Program-made: the position numbers and the translations under genes | Shown here: one piece after another, positions 38,863-46,617 of the stretch | Position numbering within the stretch: the first letter of the stretch is position 1 | Layout of the letters: every line of letters starts with the position of its first letter | Notes under the pieces: generated by a model | Databases searched by the model: none | What the model saw: only the letters and a program-made list of their open reading frames with translations | Told to the model about the DNA's origin: nothing | Origin: Betaproteobacteria bacterium | GTDB taxonomy: Bacteria; Pseudomonadota; Gammaproteobacteria; Burkholderiales; Burkholderiaceae_C | DNA length: 61,283 bases | Assembly (NCBI GenBank): GCA_009921265.1 | Contig: RFYV01000012.1 | Span: forward strand, 1 to 61,283 | Direction: 5' to 3'

Positions 38863-40080
38863 TTAACTGGGTTTGTTTTCGCTATAGATTCGGACCTCCC
38901 CCGCCGCCCAATAAGCCACAACGGACGAGAGCAGGCCCACCAATCCAGCAATCCAAAAATGGCTCACATGGCCCTGTGCATCGGTTTGAATCAATAATCC
39001 GCCTACAAATGTTGCGCAACCCAGCGCGACCGATTGAACCGCTCCATTGATAGACATGAAGGCCCCTCGCTGTTGGGGTTGAGCCGCCGAGGTGAGGAGG
39101 GCCATGCCAGGAATCATTCGACCATTCATGGTTAAAAAGTAAAACGTCGACACCAACAGGGCGATGTACAAAGGCACGGGCTCAAGTAAGGTCGTCATCA
39201 TCATCGGTACGATGGAAATGGTCATCATCAAGCGAAACATTTGACGCTTGCCCCATTGGTCGGTCCACATACCCAACCAACGCGCGGCAATCAAGGTGGC
39301 CAATCCGCCGCATAAATAGATGTAGGGGATTTCGTGAGCTTGCATAATGCCGTTGCCTTGGTTGTAAATGGTGATGTAAGGAATCACCGTAAAACCTGCA
39401 AACATCATGCTGGCCGACATCAATAAAGCTTTTTGATGATTGCGATCAGACAACACGTCTCTCATCATTTTTAAAACTGGCACGCCAATATTGTGATGAA
39501 GGTGATGGTTCAGTCGTGGCATGGTGACGGCAGCCATCAGACCCAACAACAGACACAGTCCTGCAATTGCAAAAAATGGGGAATGCCACCCCCATCCATT
39601 GGCTAAAAACAATCCCAATGGGACACCTGCAACTGTGGCAACAGAAAAGGAAGTCATCACCAAAGCCATTGCACGGCCACGGCGCTCAAAAACAATCACA
39701 TCACCCACGATGGTCTGTGCCATCGCGCTCAACACGCCGCCAAATAATCCTGCAGCCACTCTTGCAATCAATAAAGCCCCATAAGACGGCGCAAGTCCAC
39801 AGGCCAAAGTTGCCAATGCAAACAACGAATAAAAAGTGAGGAGTAATCGCTTGCGGCTGAATCGATCTATAAAGCCAGAGGCCAATAAACCAGACGCACC
39901 TGCGGCAAATGTATAGGCCGAAACAAGCAAACCAAATTCGGCCGTACTGATATTAAATAAATATGTCAGCATGGGCCCCATCGGCATCATGATCATGAAG
40001 TCCACAATGTGAGAGAACTGAATGCCCGCAAGGGTGAGGAGGAGAAAATTTTCTCGGCGGCGTGATAAGGGTTGCGTCAT
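38863..40080 (-). CDS. Major facilitator superfamily transporter (drug/solute antiporter type)
   Basis: 405 aa from the ATG MTQPLSRRRENF; a longer reading starts 8 codons upstream. Twelve predicted transmembrane helices. Seen: FIDRFSRKRLLLTFYSLFAL (the loop 2-3 basic motif) and FLANGWGWHSPFFAIAGLCLL. A hydrophilic central loop follows helix 6. The substrate cannot be told; similar proteins are annotated as arabinose-efflux-like. It is divergent from corA. Confidence 0.82.
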   Translation of the reverse strand: MTQPLSRRRENFLLLTLAGIQFSHIVDFMIMMPMGPMLTYLFNISTAEFGLLVSAYTFAAGASGLLASGFIDRFSRKRLLLTFYSLFALATLACGLAPSYGALLIARVAAGLFGGVLSAMAQTIVGDVIVFERRGRAMALVMTSFSVATVAGVPLGLFLANGWGWHSPFFAIAGLCLLLGLMAAVTMPRLNHHLHHNIGVPVLKMMRDVLSDRNHQKALLMSASMMFAGFTVIPYITIYNQGNGIMQAHEIPYIYLCGGLATLIAARWLGMWTDQWGKRQMFRLMMTISIVPMMMTTLLEPVPLYIALLVSTFYFLTMNGRMIPGMALLTSAAQPQQRGAFMSINGAVQSVALGCATFVGGLLIQTDAQGHVSHFWIAGLVGLLSSVVAYWAAGEVRIYSENKPS

Positions 40081-40119
40081 AAGTTTTTCACATTTCAACA
40101 ACATACTGTAACAGTCCGC

Positions 40120-40147
40120 TTGTTTTGTGAACGCACGGTGTCATAAT
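40120..40147 (+). promoter_or_regulatory. Sigma-70-type promoter for corA
   Basis: -35 TTGTTT (40120-40125), 16-nt spacer, -10 CATAAT (40142-40147; five of six consensus bases). The transcript would start near 40154 and carry an untranslated leader of about 140 nt before corA. Confidence 0.55.
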
Positions 40148-40159
40148 TCGAAGTTCTTA

Positions 40160-40295
40160 AATAACGGAGACACCTCCTTGGAAACCTACCCTAGTCGGTA
40201 GCTTTCGGCTTCTACTGGCAGACCGGGCCACTGGATTCGAAAGCGTCACCCCCAAACCCTTTCGACCACCCGGTGAACATTTCATGTGAGCTGCC
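40160..40295 (+). ncRNA. Candidate structured cis-regulatory leader of corA
   Basis: Four elements can be drawn. GGAG/CTCC (40166-40177). CTACC/GGTAG (40186-40201). A long imperfect hairpin 40202-40243 closed by CTTTCG/CGAAAG, with TCTA-C-TGGC (40211-40219) facing GCCA-C-TGGA (40227-40235). TCACC/GGTGA (40246-40276) just before corA. A second CTTTCG (40259-40264) can compete for the same CGAAAG, giving two exclusive folds. No U-tract, so control of translation or Rho would be expected. It does not match the M-box as I know it. Function inferred only. Confidence 0.5.
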
Positions 40296-41282
40296 ATGCT
40301 TAATATTTTCACGCTGGCCAACGGCCGCCTATTTCAAGAAGAGATTGAATCTCTTGAAGAACTCTCACGTTTCAAACCGATATGGGTTGACTTAGAGTCG
40401 CCCACGCTCGAAGAAAAACGTTGGGTCAAACAATATTACGGCTTGTCTATTCCAGAAGATGCGATGGACGAAGACATTGAAGAGTCCGCGCGCTTTTACG
40501 AAGAAGACAACGGTGAGCTTCATATTCGCAGTGACTTTTTAATTGTTGACGGCGAAGAAACGCGAAATGTGCGTGTTGCTTTTATTTTGAATCAACATAA
40601 CAACGAGCTCAAAAGCAAAGGCGTTTTGTTTTCTATTCATGACGAAGATTTGCCCGTCTTTCGTTTGCTTCGCTTAAGAGCGCGCCGCGCACCCGACTTA
40701 ATCGAAGACGAAAAAGACGTGTTGCTCAAACTCTTTGATACCGACGCCGAATACTCGGCCGACACGCTAGAAGGTATTTACGACGAATTAGAAAAAGCCA
40801 GCAAGCTGGTCCTTTCTGAAGATGTGACCGACGATTTGGCCTCTGAAGTGTTGGGCGCTATTGCTCGACAAGAAGATTTAAACGGTCGCATTCGACGCAA
40901 TGTGATGGACACACGCCGCGCGGTGAGTTTTATGATGCGCGCGCGCATGTTAAATGGCGATCAGTTTGAAGAGGCGCGACAAATTTTGCGAGACATTGAA
41001 TCGCTCGATAGTCACACAGCATTTTTGTTTGACAAGATTAACTTTTTGATGGATGCAACGGTTGGCTTCATCAACATTAATCAAAATAAAATCATCAAGA
41101 TATTTTCTGTGGCCAGTGTGGCGCTGTTGCCGCCCACGCTCATCGCCAGTATTTATGGAATGAACTTTGCGCACATGCCCGAACTCGAATGGAAGTTGGG
41201 TTATCCTTATGCGCTCGTGCTGATGTTTGCCAGTGCGATTGTACCGATGTGGTATTTTAGAAAACGCGGCTGGCTCAAATAA
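40296..41282 (+). CDS. corA: Magnesium/cobalt transport protein CorA
   Basis: Pentameric Mg2+ channel in the inner membrane. 328 aa. A long acidic cytoplasmic N-terminal domain (IPEDAMDEDIEESARFYEED), a stalk helix, and two C-terminal helices with the GMN selectivity motif at 288-290 (IYGMNFAHMPE) and basic end KRGWLK. The ATG has only a weak ribosome-binding site (TGAG). Preceded by a structured leader; converges on fadD with 2 nt between stops. Confidence 0.96.
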   Translation: MLNIFTLANGRLFQEEIESLEELSRFKPIWVDLESPTLEEKRWVKQYYGLSIPEDAMDEDIEESARFYEEDNGELHIRSDFLIVDGEETRNVRVAFILNQHNNELKSKGVLFSIHDEDLPVFRLLRLRARRAPDLIEDEKDVLLKLFDTDAEYSADTLEGIYDELEKASKLVLSEDVTDDLASEVLGAIARQEDLNGRIRRNVMDTRRAVSFMMRARMLNGDQFEEARQILRDIESLDSHTAFLFDKINFLMDATVGFININQNKIIKIFSVASVALLPPTLIASIYGMNFAHMPELEWKLGYPYALVLMFASAIVPMWYFRKRGWLK

Positions 41283-41284
41283 AT

Positions 41285-42964
41285 TTAGGTTGCGTCGCGC
41301 AATTGACGGCGCAAGATTTTTCCAACCGGTGTTTTGGGCAGCTCGACTCTAAACTCAATAGTTTTAGGAATTTTGTAATGCGTGAGTTGCTGTTCACAGT
41401 GACGCATCACTGTGTCTTGCGTAAGTGATTGATCTTTTTTAACGACAAAGAGCTTGATTCTTTCGCCTGATTTGTCATCTGGTACGCCAATCACAGCGCA
41501 CTCTAAAACGCCTTTGAGCATGGACACGACTTCTTCAACTTCGTTAGGATACACATTAAAGCCACTCACCAATATCATGTCTTTTTTGCGATCAACAATT
41601 TTGAAATAACCGCGCTCGTCAACAACGCCAATATCGCCCGATTTAAACCATCCGTCTGCGGTTATTACTTTGGCGGTTTCATCGGGTCTTTGCCAATAGC
41701 CAGCCATCACCTGCGGCCCCTGAATGACAATTTCGCCAGGTTGACCCATGGGCACATCGACACCATCATCGTCCACAATTTTCATTCGAGTATTGGGTAA
41801 TGGAACGCCAATCGTTCCACTAAATTGTGTGCTGGTTGTTGGATTGCAGCTGGCAGAAGGACTGGTCTCTGATAAACCATAGCCTTCGCAAATCGGGCAT
41901 TCTGTGTTGTCAAACCATTGCTTAGCAACCGCGGCTTGAACAGTCGTTCCACCACCTACCGATACTTTGAGATTGGACCAATCGACGGTTTTGAAGTCGG
42001 GGTGATTAACCAACGCATTGAATAAAGTATTGACGGCAGGGAAACTATGAAAGACATGCTTGGATAATTCTTTAAGCACAGCAGGAATGTCGCGCGGATT
42101 GGGTATCAAAATATTTTTGGTGCCATTTTTAAATGACATCATCATGTTCACCGTGAACGCAAAAATATGATAGAGCGGCAACGCGCAAACGGCTGTGAGT
42201 TGTTGATGAGATGGCACTCGACTGATGACGGGTTGATTCCAAATTTCTGACTGCAAGGTGTTGGCAATGAGGTTGCGATGCAAGAGCATCGCACCCTTGG
42301 ATACGCCCGTTGTGCCGCCTGTGTACTGTAACACGGCTAAATCGTCGGGTCCTAAAGCCATGGGTTTGAATGTTTGTGTTTGACCGATACCAACAGCATC
42401 ATTAAATAAAACAGCCTTAGGCAAATCAAACCGCGGCACCATTTTTTTGACATGCCGAATGACGTAGTTCACGATGTGACCTTTGAGCCAACTTAGTCGA
42501 TCGCCCATGGCGCAGATCACCACGTGTTCGAGGGACGTTTTGTCGATGCATTGCTCAAGAACAGATGCAAAATTTTCAATAATGATGATGGCCTTCGCAC
42601 CTGAGTCTTTGAGTTGATGCTCGAGTTCGCGCGCGGTGTAAAGTGGGTTGACATTAACGACAACAAGGCCTGCTCGCAAAATTGCAGCAACTGCAATGGG
42701 GTACTGCAGCACATTAGGTAGCATGACGGCGACACGATCGCCTTTGACCAATTGAAGCGATTGCAAATACGCGGCTAAATGATTACTGGCTTTGTCGAGT
42801 TGACGAAAGCTCATCTCTTGACCCAAAAAACTATAAGCCGGCTGATCGCCAAAACGCTTAAAGCCGTCTTCCATTAATTCAATCAAGGATGAATAAATGT
42901 TGACGTCGATATCTGCAGCAACACCTTGCGGATAGGCGCTTAACCAGGGCCGATCGTTTGTCAT
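41285..42964 (-). CDS. fadD: Long-chain-fatty-acid-CoA ligase
   Basis: Activates fatty acids to acyl-CoA for beta-oxidation or lipid recycling. 559 aa, adenylate-forming superfamily. P-loop-like LQYTGGTTGVSKGAMLLHRNL, the CEGYGLSETSPSA motif, GWFKSGDIGVVDERGYFKIVDRKKDMILVSGFNVYP, and the C-terminal lysine in KTPVGKILRRQLR. The ATG is preceded by GGAGGCGAAC, a strong ribosome-binding site. Confidence 0.95.
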   Translation of the reverse strand: MTNDRPWLSAYPQGVAADIDVNIYSSLIELMEDGFKRFGDQPAYSFLGQEMSFRQLDKASNHLAAYLQSLQLVKGDRVAVMLPNVLQYPIAVAAILRAGLVVVNVNPLYTARELEHQLKDSGAKAIIIIENFASVLEQCIDKTSLEHVVICAMGDRLSWLKGHIVNYVIRHVKKMVPRFDLPKAVLFNDAVGIGQTQTFKPMALGPDDLAVLQYTGGTTGVSKGAMLLHRNLIANTLQSEIWNQPVISRVPSHQQLTAVCALPLYHIFAFTVNMMMSFKNGTKNILIPNPRDIPAVLKELSKHVFHSFPAVNTLFNALVNHPDFKTVDWSNLKVSVGGGTTVQAAVAKQWFDNTECPICEGYGLSETSPSASCNPTTSTQFSGTIGVPLPNTRMKIVDDDGVDVPMGQPGEIVIQGPQVMAGYWQRPDETAKVITADGWFKSGDIGVVDERGYFKIVDRKKDMILVSGFNVYPNEVEEVVSMLKGVLECAVIGVPDDKSGERIKLFVVKKDQSLTQDTVMRHCEQQLTHYKIPKTIEFRVELPKTPVGKILRRQLRDAT

Positions 42965-43009
42965 GTTCGCCTCCTTGTTTTATGCATCAACATGCGGCCG
43001 TTGTAAAAA

Positions 43010-44434
43010 TTATTCAACCGCTTTGACCATGTCCTCAACTACTTTTTTTGCATCACCAAAAACCATCATGGTTTTGTCCATGTAAAACAATTCGTTATCA
43101 AGACCTGCATAGCCACTTGCCATTGATCGCTTATTAACGATGACTGTTTTGGCTTTGTAGGCTTCTAGAATTGGCATGCCATAAATGGGGCTGCCTTTGA
43201 CCATCGCAGCAGGATTGACGACGTCATTAGCGCCCAACACAATCGCCACATCGACTTGACCAAACTCACCGTTGATGTCTTCCATTTCAAACACTTGGTC
43301 GTAAGGGACTTCGGCTTCTGCCAGTAATACATTCATGTGCCCAGGCATCCGCCCTGCAACAGGATGAATCGCGTACTTAACATTGATTCCTTTTTCTGTG
43401 AGTTTGTGTGCCAATTCTTTCACTGCGTGTTGAGCACGTGCAACGGCCAATCCATAACCGGGGACGATCACGACGGTTTCGGCGTTGGATAAAACAAACG
43501 CGGCGTCATCGGCACTACCACTTTTGACAGGTCGTTGCTGTGCAACCGCACCACCTGTAGTCGCAACTTCACCACCAAATCCGCCAAGGATGACGCTGAT
43601 GAATGAGCGGTTCATTGCTTTACACATGATGTAACTCAAAATAGCGCCCGATGACCCCACCAATGATCCTGCAATTATGAGCATGCTGTTGTTGAGTGAA
43701 AAACCAATTCCAGCTGCCGCCCATCCCGAGTAGCTGTTGAGCATCGACACCACCACGGGCATATCTGCGCCACCGATTGGAATGATGATTAAAACGCCCA
43801 TCACAAACGACAGTGCAAGCATCGCAAAAAATGCATCCCAACTTTCGTTGGCAACAAACATCAAACCTAAACCAATGGTGATGAGGCCCAGCACCAAGTT
43901 GAGCATGTGTTGCCCTTGAAAAGTAACGGGGGCACCTTGAAACAATCTGAATTTGTATTTGCCCGATAGCTTGCCAAACGCAATAACCGAGCCGCTGAAT
44001 GTGACCGCACCAATGGCTGCGCCTAAAAACAATTCGAGTCTGTTTCCTTTGGGGATGAGGTCGCCTGCTTTTTGTACGATTTGAAAAGCATAGGGCTCTG
44101 CAACTGCAGCAATTCCAATAAATACGGCGGCCAAACCAATCATGCTGTGCATGAACGCAACCAACTCTGGCATCTTGGTCATCTCAACGCGTTGCGCCAT
44201 GATGGCACCTGCAGTGCCGCCAATGAGTAATCCCAAGAAGACCCAACCCAATCCCATCGGGGACCCTGCCAATTCAACAATCAGCGCGGCGGTTGTGAGA
44301 ACAGCAAGCGCCATGCCTGCCATTCCAAAAATATTCCCACGAATGGAGGTCGTGGGGTGCGATAAGCCTTTGAGGGCTTGGATAAAACAAATGCTGGCAA
44401 TCAAATACAGCAAGGTGACGAGATTCATAGACAT
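43010..44434 (-). CDS. pntB: NAD(P) transhydrogenase subunit beta
   Basis: 474 aa: about nine membrane helices (domain II) followed by the NADP(H)-binding domain III (VIVPGYGLAVARAQHAVKEL, HPVAGRMPGHMNVLLAEAEVPY, VAIVLGANDVVNPAA, KRSMASGYAGLDNELFY). It uses the proton gradient to drive NADPH formation from NADH. Follows the two alpha genes. Confidence 0.97.
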   Translation of the reverse strand: MSMNLVTLLYLIASICFIQALKGLSHPTTSIRGNIFGMAGMALAVLTTAALIVELAGSPMGLGWVFLGLLIGGTAGAIMAQRVEMTKMPELVAFMHSMIGLAAVFIGIAAVAEPYAFQIVQKAGDLIPKGNRLELFLGAAIGAVTFSGSVIAFGKLSGKYKFRLFQGAPVTFQGQHMLNLVLGLITIGLGLMFVANESWDAFFAMLALSFVMGVLIIIPIGGADMPVVVSMLNSYSGWAAAGIGFSLNNSMLIIAGSLVGSSGAILSYIMCKAMNRSFISVILGGFGGEVATTGGAVAQQRPVKSGSADDAAFVLSNAETVVIVPGYGLAVARAQHAVKELAHKLTEKGINVKYAIHPVAGRMPGHMNVLLAEAEVPYDQVFEMEDINGEFGQVDVAIVLGANDVVNPAAMVKGSPIYGMPILEAYKAKTVIVNKRSMASGYAGLDNELFYMDKTMMVFGDAKKVVEDMVKAVE

Positions 44435-44470
44435 AAAAGCTTCCTTTGAGCGCTGTGCGTGGATTGGAAT

Positions 44471-44761
44471 TTATTTTTTCTTCTTGAACATATCCAGCAT
44501 GCGCCGAGTGACAAGAAATCCACCAAAAACATTAACGGCCGCTAAAGCAACGGCAAGCACGCCCATGGTCTTACCCAGTTGCGTGGTGGTGAGTGCAGCA
44601 GCGAGCATCGCGCCCACAATCACAATGGCAGAAATCGCATTGGTGACCGCCATGAGTGGCGTATGCAATGCGGGCGTGACGGTCCACACCACGTGGTAGC
44701 CCACATAAATGGCGAGAACAAAAATAATGAGATTGGTGATGGTGGGGGATACGATTTCCAT
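44471..44761 (-). CDS. pntAB: NAD(P) transhydrogenase subunit alpha, membrane part
   Basis: 96 aa with three transmembrane segments: VSPTITNLIIFVLAIYVGYHVVW, then HTPLMAVTNAISAIVIVGAM (the conserved segment with TPLMAVTNAIS), then the VLAVALAAVNVFGGFLVTRRMLDMFKK ending. It corresponds to the C-terminal membrane piece of E. coli PntA encoded as a separate protein. Confidence 0.95.
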   Translation of the reverse strand: MEIVSPTITNLIIFVLAIYVGYHVVWTVTPALHTPLMAVTNAISAIVIVGAMLAAALTTTQLGKTMGVLAVALAAVNVFGGFLVTRRMLDMFKKKK

Positions 44762-44805
44762 AAAGACTCCTTGCCGAACAATTTTTTGTTGGTTAAATTA
44801 AAAAT

Positions 44806-45924
44806 TTAGCTTGCGCGTTTGACTTGTCCGTCTTGCGTCATTAAACAAGCGGCAACTATGTCATCTTGCATATCAACATGAAGCGCGCCTTCTTTGTTGA
44901 TGATGAGCTTGAGAAAATCCAACACATTGCGCGCATACAGTGATGAAGCATCAGCCGCAACCAATGCTGGCAAATTGGTTTCGCCAATAATGACGACTCC
45001 GTGTTGATTGACTGTTTGATTGGCCACTGTAAGCGGACAATTGCCGCCTTGTGCGGCGGCCAAGTCAACAATCACAGAGCCTGCTTTCATTGAGCGCACC
45101 ATGTCTTCGGTAACCAACACGGGGGCGGGTCGCCCTGGTATCAGCGCGGTGGTAATGACAATATCGGCCAAAGCAATACGTTTGGCCACTTCTGCCTTTT
45201 GTCGCTCAAGCCAACTCGGTGGCATGGGCTTGGCATAGCCACCAACGCCTTCGGCAGCGTCTTTTTCTTCTTGTGTTTCGTAAGGCACGTCAATGAATTT
45301 GGCGCCTAAAGATTCGACTTGTTCTTTAACGCTGGGGCGAACATCCGAAGCTTCAATCACAGCACCCAAACGCTTAGCGGTTGCAATGGCCTGCAAACCT
45401 GCAACACCGACGCCCAAAATCACCACCCGAGCCGCTTTGACGGTACCCGCAGCGGTCATGAGCATTGGAAAAAAACGTTGGTATTGGTCGGCCGCCATCA
45501 TCACAGCTTTGTAGCCAGCAATATTGGCTTGTGATGAAAGCACGTCCATGCTTTGTGCACGCGTGGTGCGTGGTGCCGCCTCTAAGGCAAAACTGGTGAG
45601 TTGCGCCGATGCCAATCTTTGCAAACCCTGCGCGTCAAATGGATTGAGCATTCCAACCATCGTTCCGCCCGCTTTACACAAAGACATTTCTTGTTGGGAG
45701 GGTGCGCGCACTTTGAGAACTAAATCACAACCCCAGGCGCCGGCTTTATCGGTGGTTTGTGCACCAACCGCCTCGTATGCTGCATCGGTTACGCTGGCTT
45801 TAACGCCTGCACCCGACTCAATCAATAAACGATGTCCTTGTGCAATGAGTTTTTTGGCGGTCTCAGGTGTGACTGAAACACGCGACTCGGCCGCCAGTGT
45901 TTCGGCAGGTACACCAATTTGCAT
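44806..45924 (-). CDS. pntAA: NAD(P) transhydrogenase subunit alpha, NAD-binding part
   Basis: 372 aa soluble domain I. MQIGVPAETLAAESRVSVTPETAKKL, the SQANIAGYKAVMMAADQYQRFFPMLMTAAGTV signature, and the Rossmann VVILGVGVAGLQAIATAKRLGA. A GAGGAG ribosome-binding site lies 6 nt before ATG. With pntAB and pntB it forms the three-gene arrangement known from Rhodospirillum and others. Divergent from the Nudix gene, with a 149-nt gap holding a small CCCCT/AGGGG hairpin near 46015. Confidence 0.96.
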   Translation of the reverse strand: MQIGVPAETLAAESRVSVTPETAKKLIAQGHRLLIESGAGVKASVTDAAYEAVGAQTTDKAGAWGCDLVLKVRAPSQQEMSLCKAGGTMVGMLNPFDAQGLQRLASAQLTSFALEAAPRTTRAQSMDVLSSQANIAGYKAVMMAADQYQRFFPMLMTAAGTVKAARVVILGVGVAGLQAIATAKRLGAVIEASDVRPSVKEQVESLGAKFIDVPYETQEEKDAAEGVGGYAKPMPPSWLERQKAEVAKRIALADIVITTALIPGRPAPVLVTEDMVRSMKAGSVIVDLAAAQGGNCPLTVANQTVNQHGVVIIGETNLPALVAADASSLYARNVLDFLKLIINKEGALHVDMQDDIVAACLMTQDGQVKRAS

Positions 45925-46073
45925 GAAAATCTCCTCGAATAATGTGTGATCAGACGGTCCTGAGTGCGAACTTTACAAGCTGACCCGAAGCTTACATGAG
46001 TTTTGGCCTGCACGCCCCTTGTAGGGGAAACTCGCAGACAATTCACTTATTGTATTGTGAGGTTTAAAGAGTT

Positions 46074-46586
46074 ATGGAAGTTCGCTGGAAACCCAGTGTC
46101 ACAGTTGCTGCGGTGATAGAAAACAACGGGCGGTTTTTATTTGTAGAAGAAGAAACCGCTGAAGGTCTTCGTTTCAACAACCCTGCCGGACACCTCGACC
46201 CTGGCGAATCGCCCCAAGAGGCCTGCGCTCGCGAGGCCTTAGAAGAAACCACTCATTCTTTTCGACCCACTGCTTTGGTTGGTGTTTATTTGTCGAGGTT
46301 TCAAAAGAATAATTCTCAAACACTCACAACAGAAGACATCACATACATTCGCTACGCTTATTGTGGCAAGTTGGGCCCTGTAATGGCAGGCAGAAGTCTT
46401 GATACAGGCATTGTGAGAACCTTGTGGATGACTCCACAAGAGGTGCGCGACAGCGCGCATCTTCATCGCAGTCCTTTGGTTGTCAAATGCATGGAAGATT
46501 TTCTAAAAGGCCAACGATTTCCGCTCGAAGTGGTATGGACGGATCCAAGCGTCTACGCTGAGACAATCCATCCAAACGGCAAGTAG
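46074..46586 (+). CDS. Nudix hydrolase (NudJ-like)
   Basis: 170 aa. The Nudix box is GHLDPGESPQEACAREALEET at about residues 39-59, with all key Gly and Glu residues. It hydrolyses nucleotide diphosphates linked to another group; NudJ of E. coli cleaves thiamine-pyrophosphate precursors and NTPs. The flanking RFNNPAGH and ITYIRYAYCG fit that subgroup. mnmA, a usual neighbour of nudJ, is not present; a molybdenum hydroxylase subunit follows 31 nt later. Confidence 0.85.
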   Translation: MEVRWKPSVTVAAVIENNGRFLFVEEETAEGLRFNNPAGHLDPGESPQEACAREALEETTHSFRPTALVGVYLSRFQKNNSQTLTTEDITYIRYAYCGKLGPVMAGRSLDTGIVRTLWMTPQEVRDSAHLHRSPLVVKCMEDFLKGQRFPLEVVWTDPSVYAETIHPNGK

Positions 46587-46617
46587 TAGACTTACAAAAA
46601 ATAAATAGGAGTTTTTT

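Noticed and set aside
39521..39784. Plus-strand ORFs across the MFS gene and other long genes
   Set aside because: Shadow frames of strongly supported genes; no family signatures or ribosome-binding sites.
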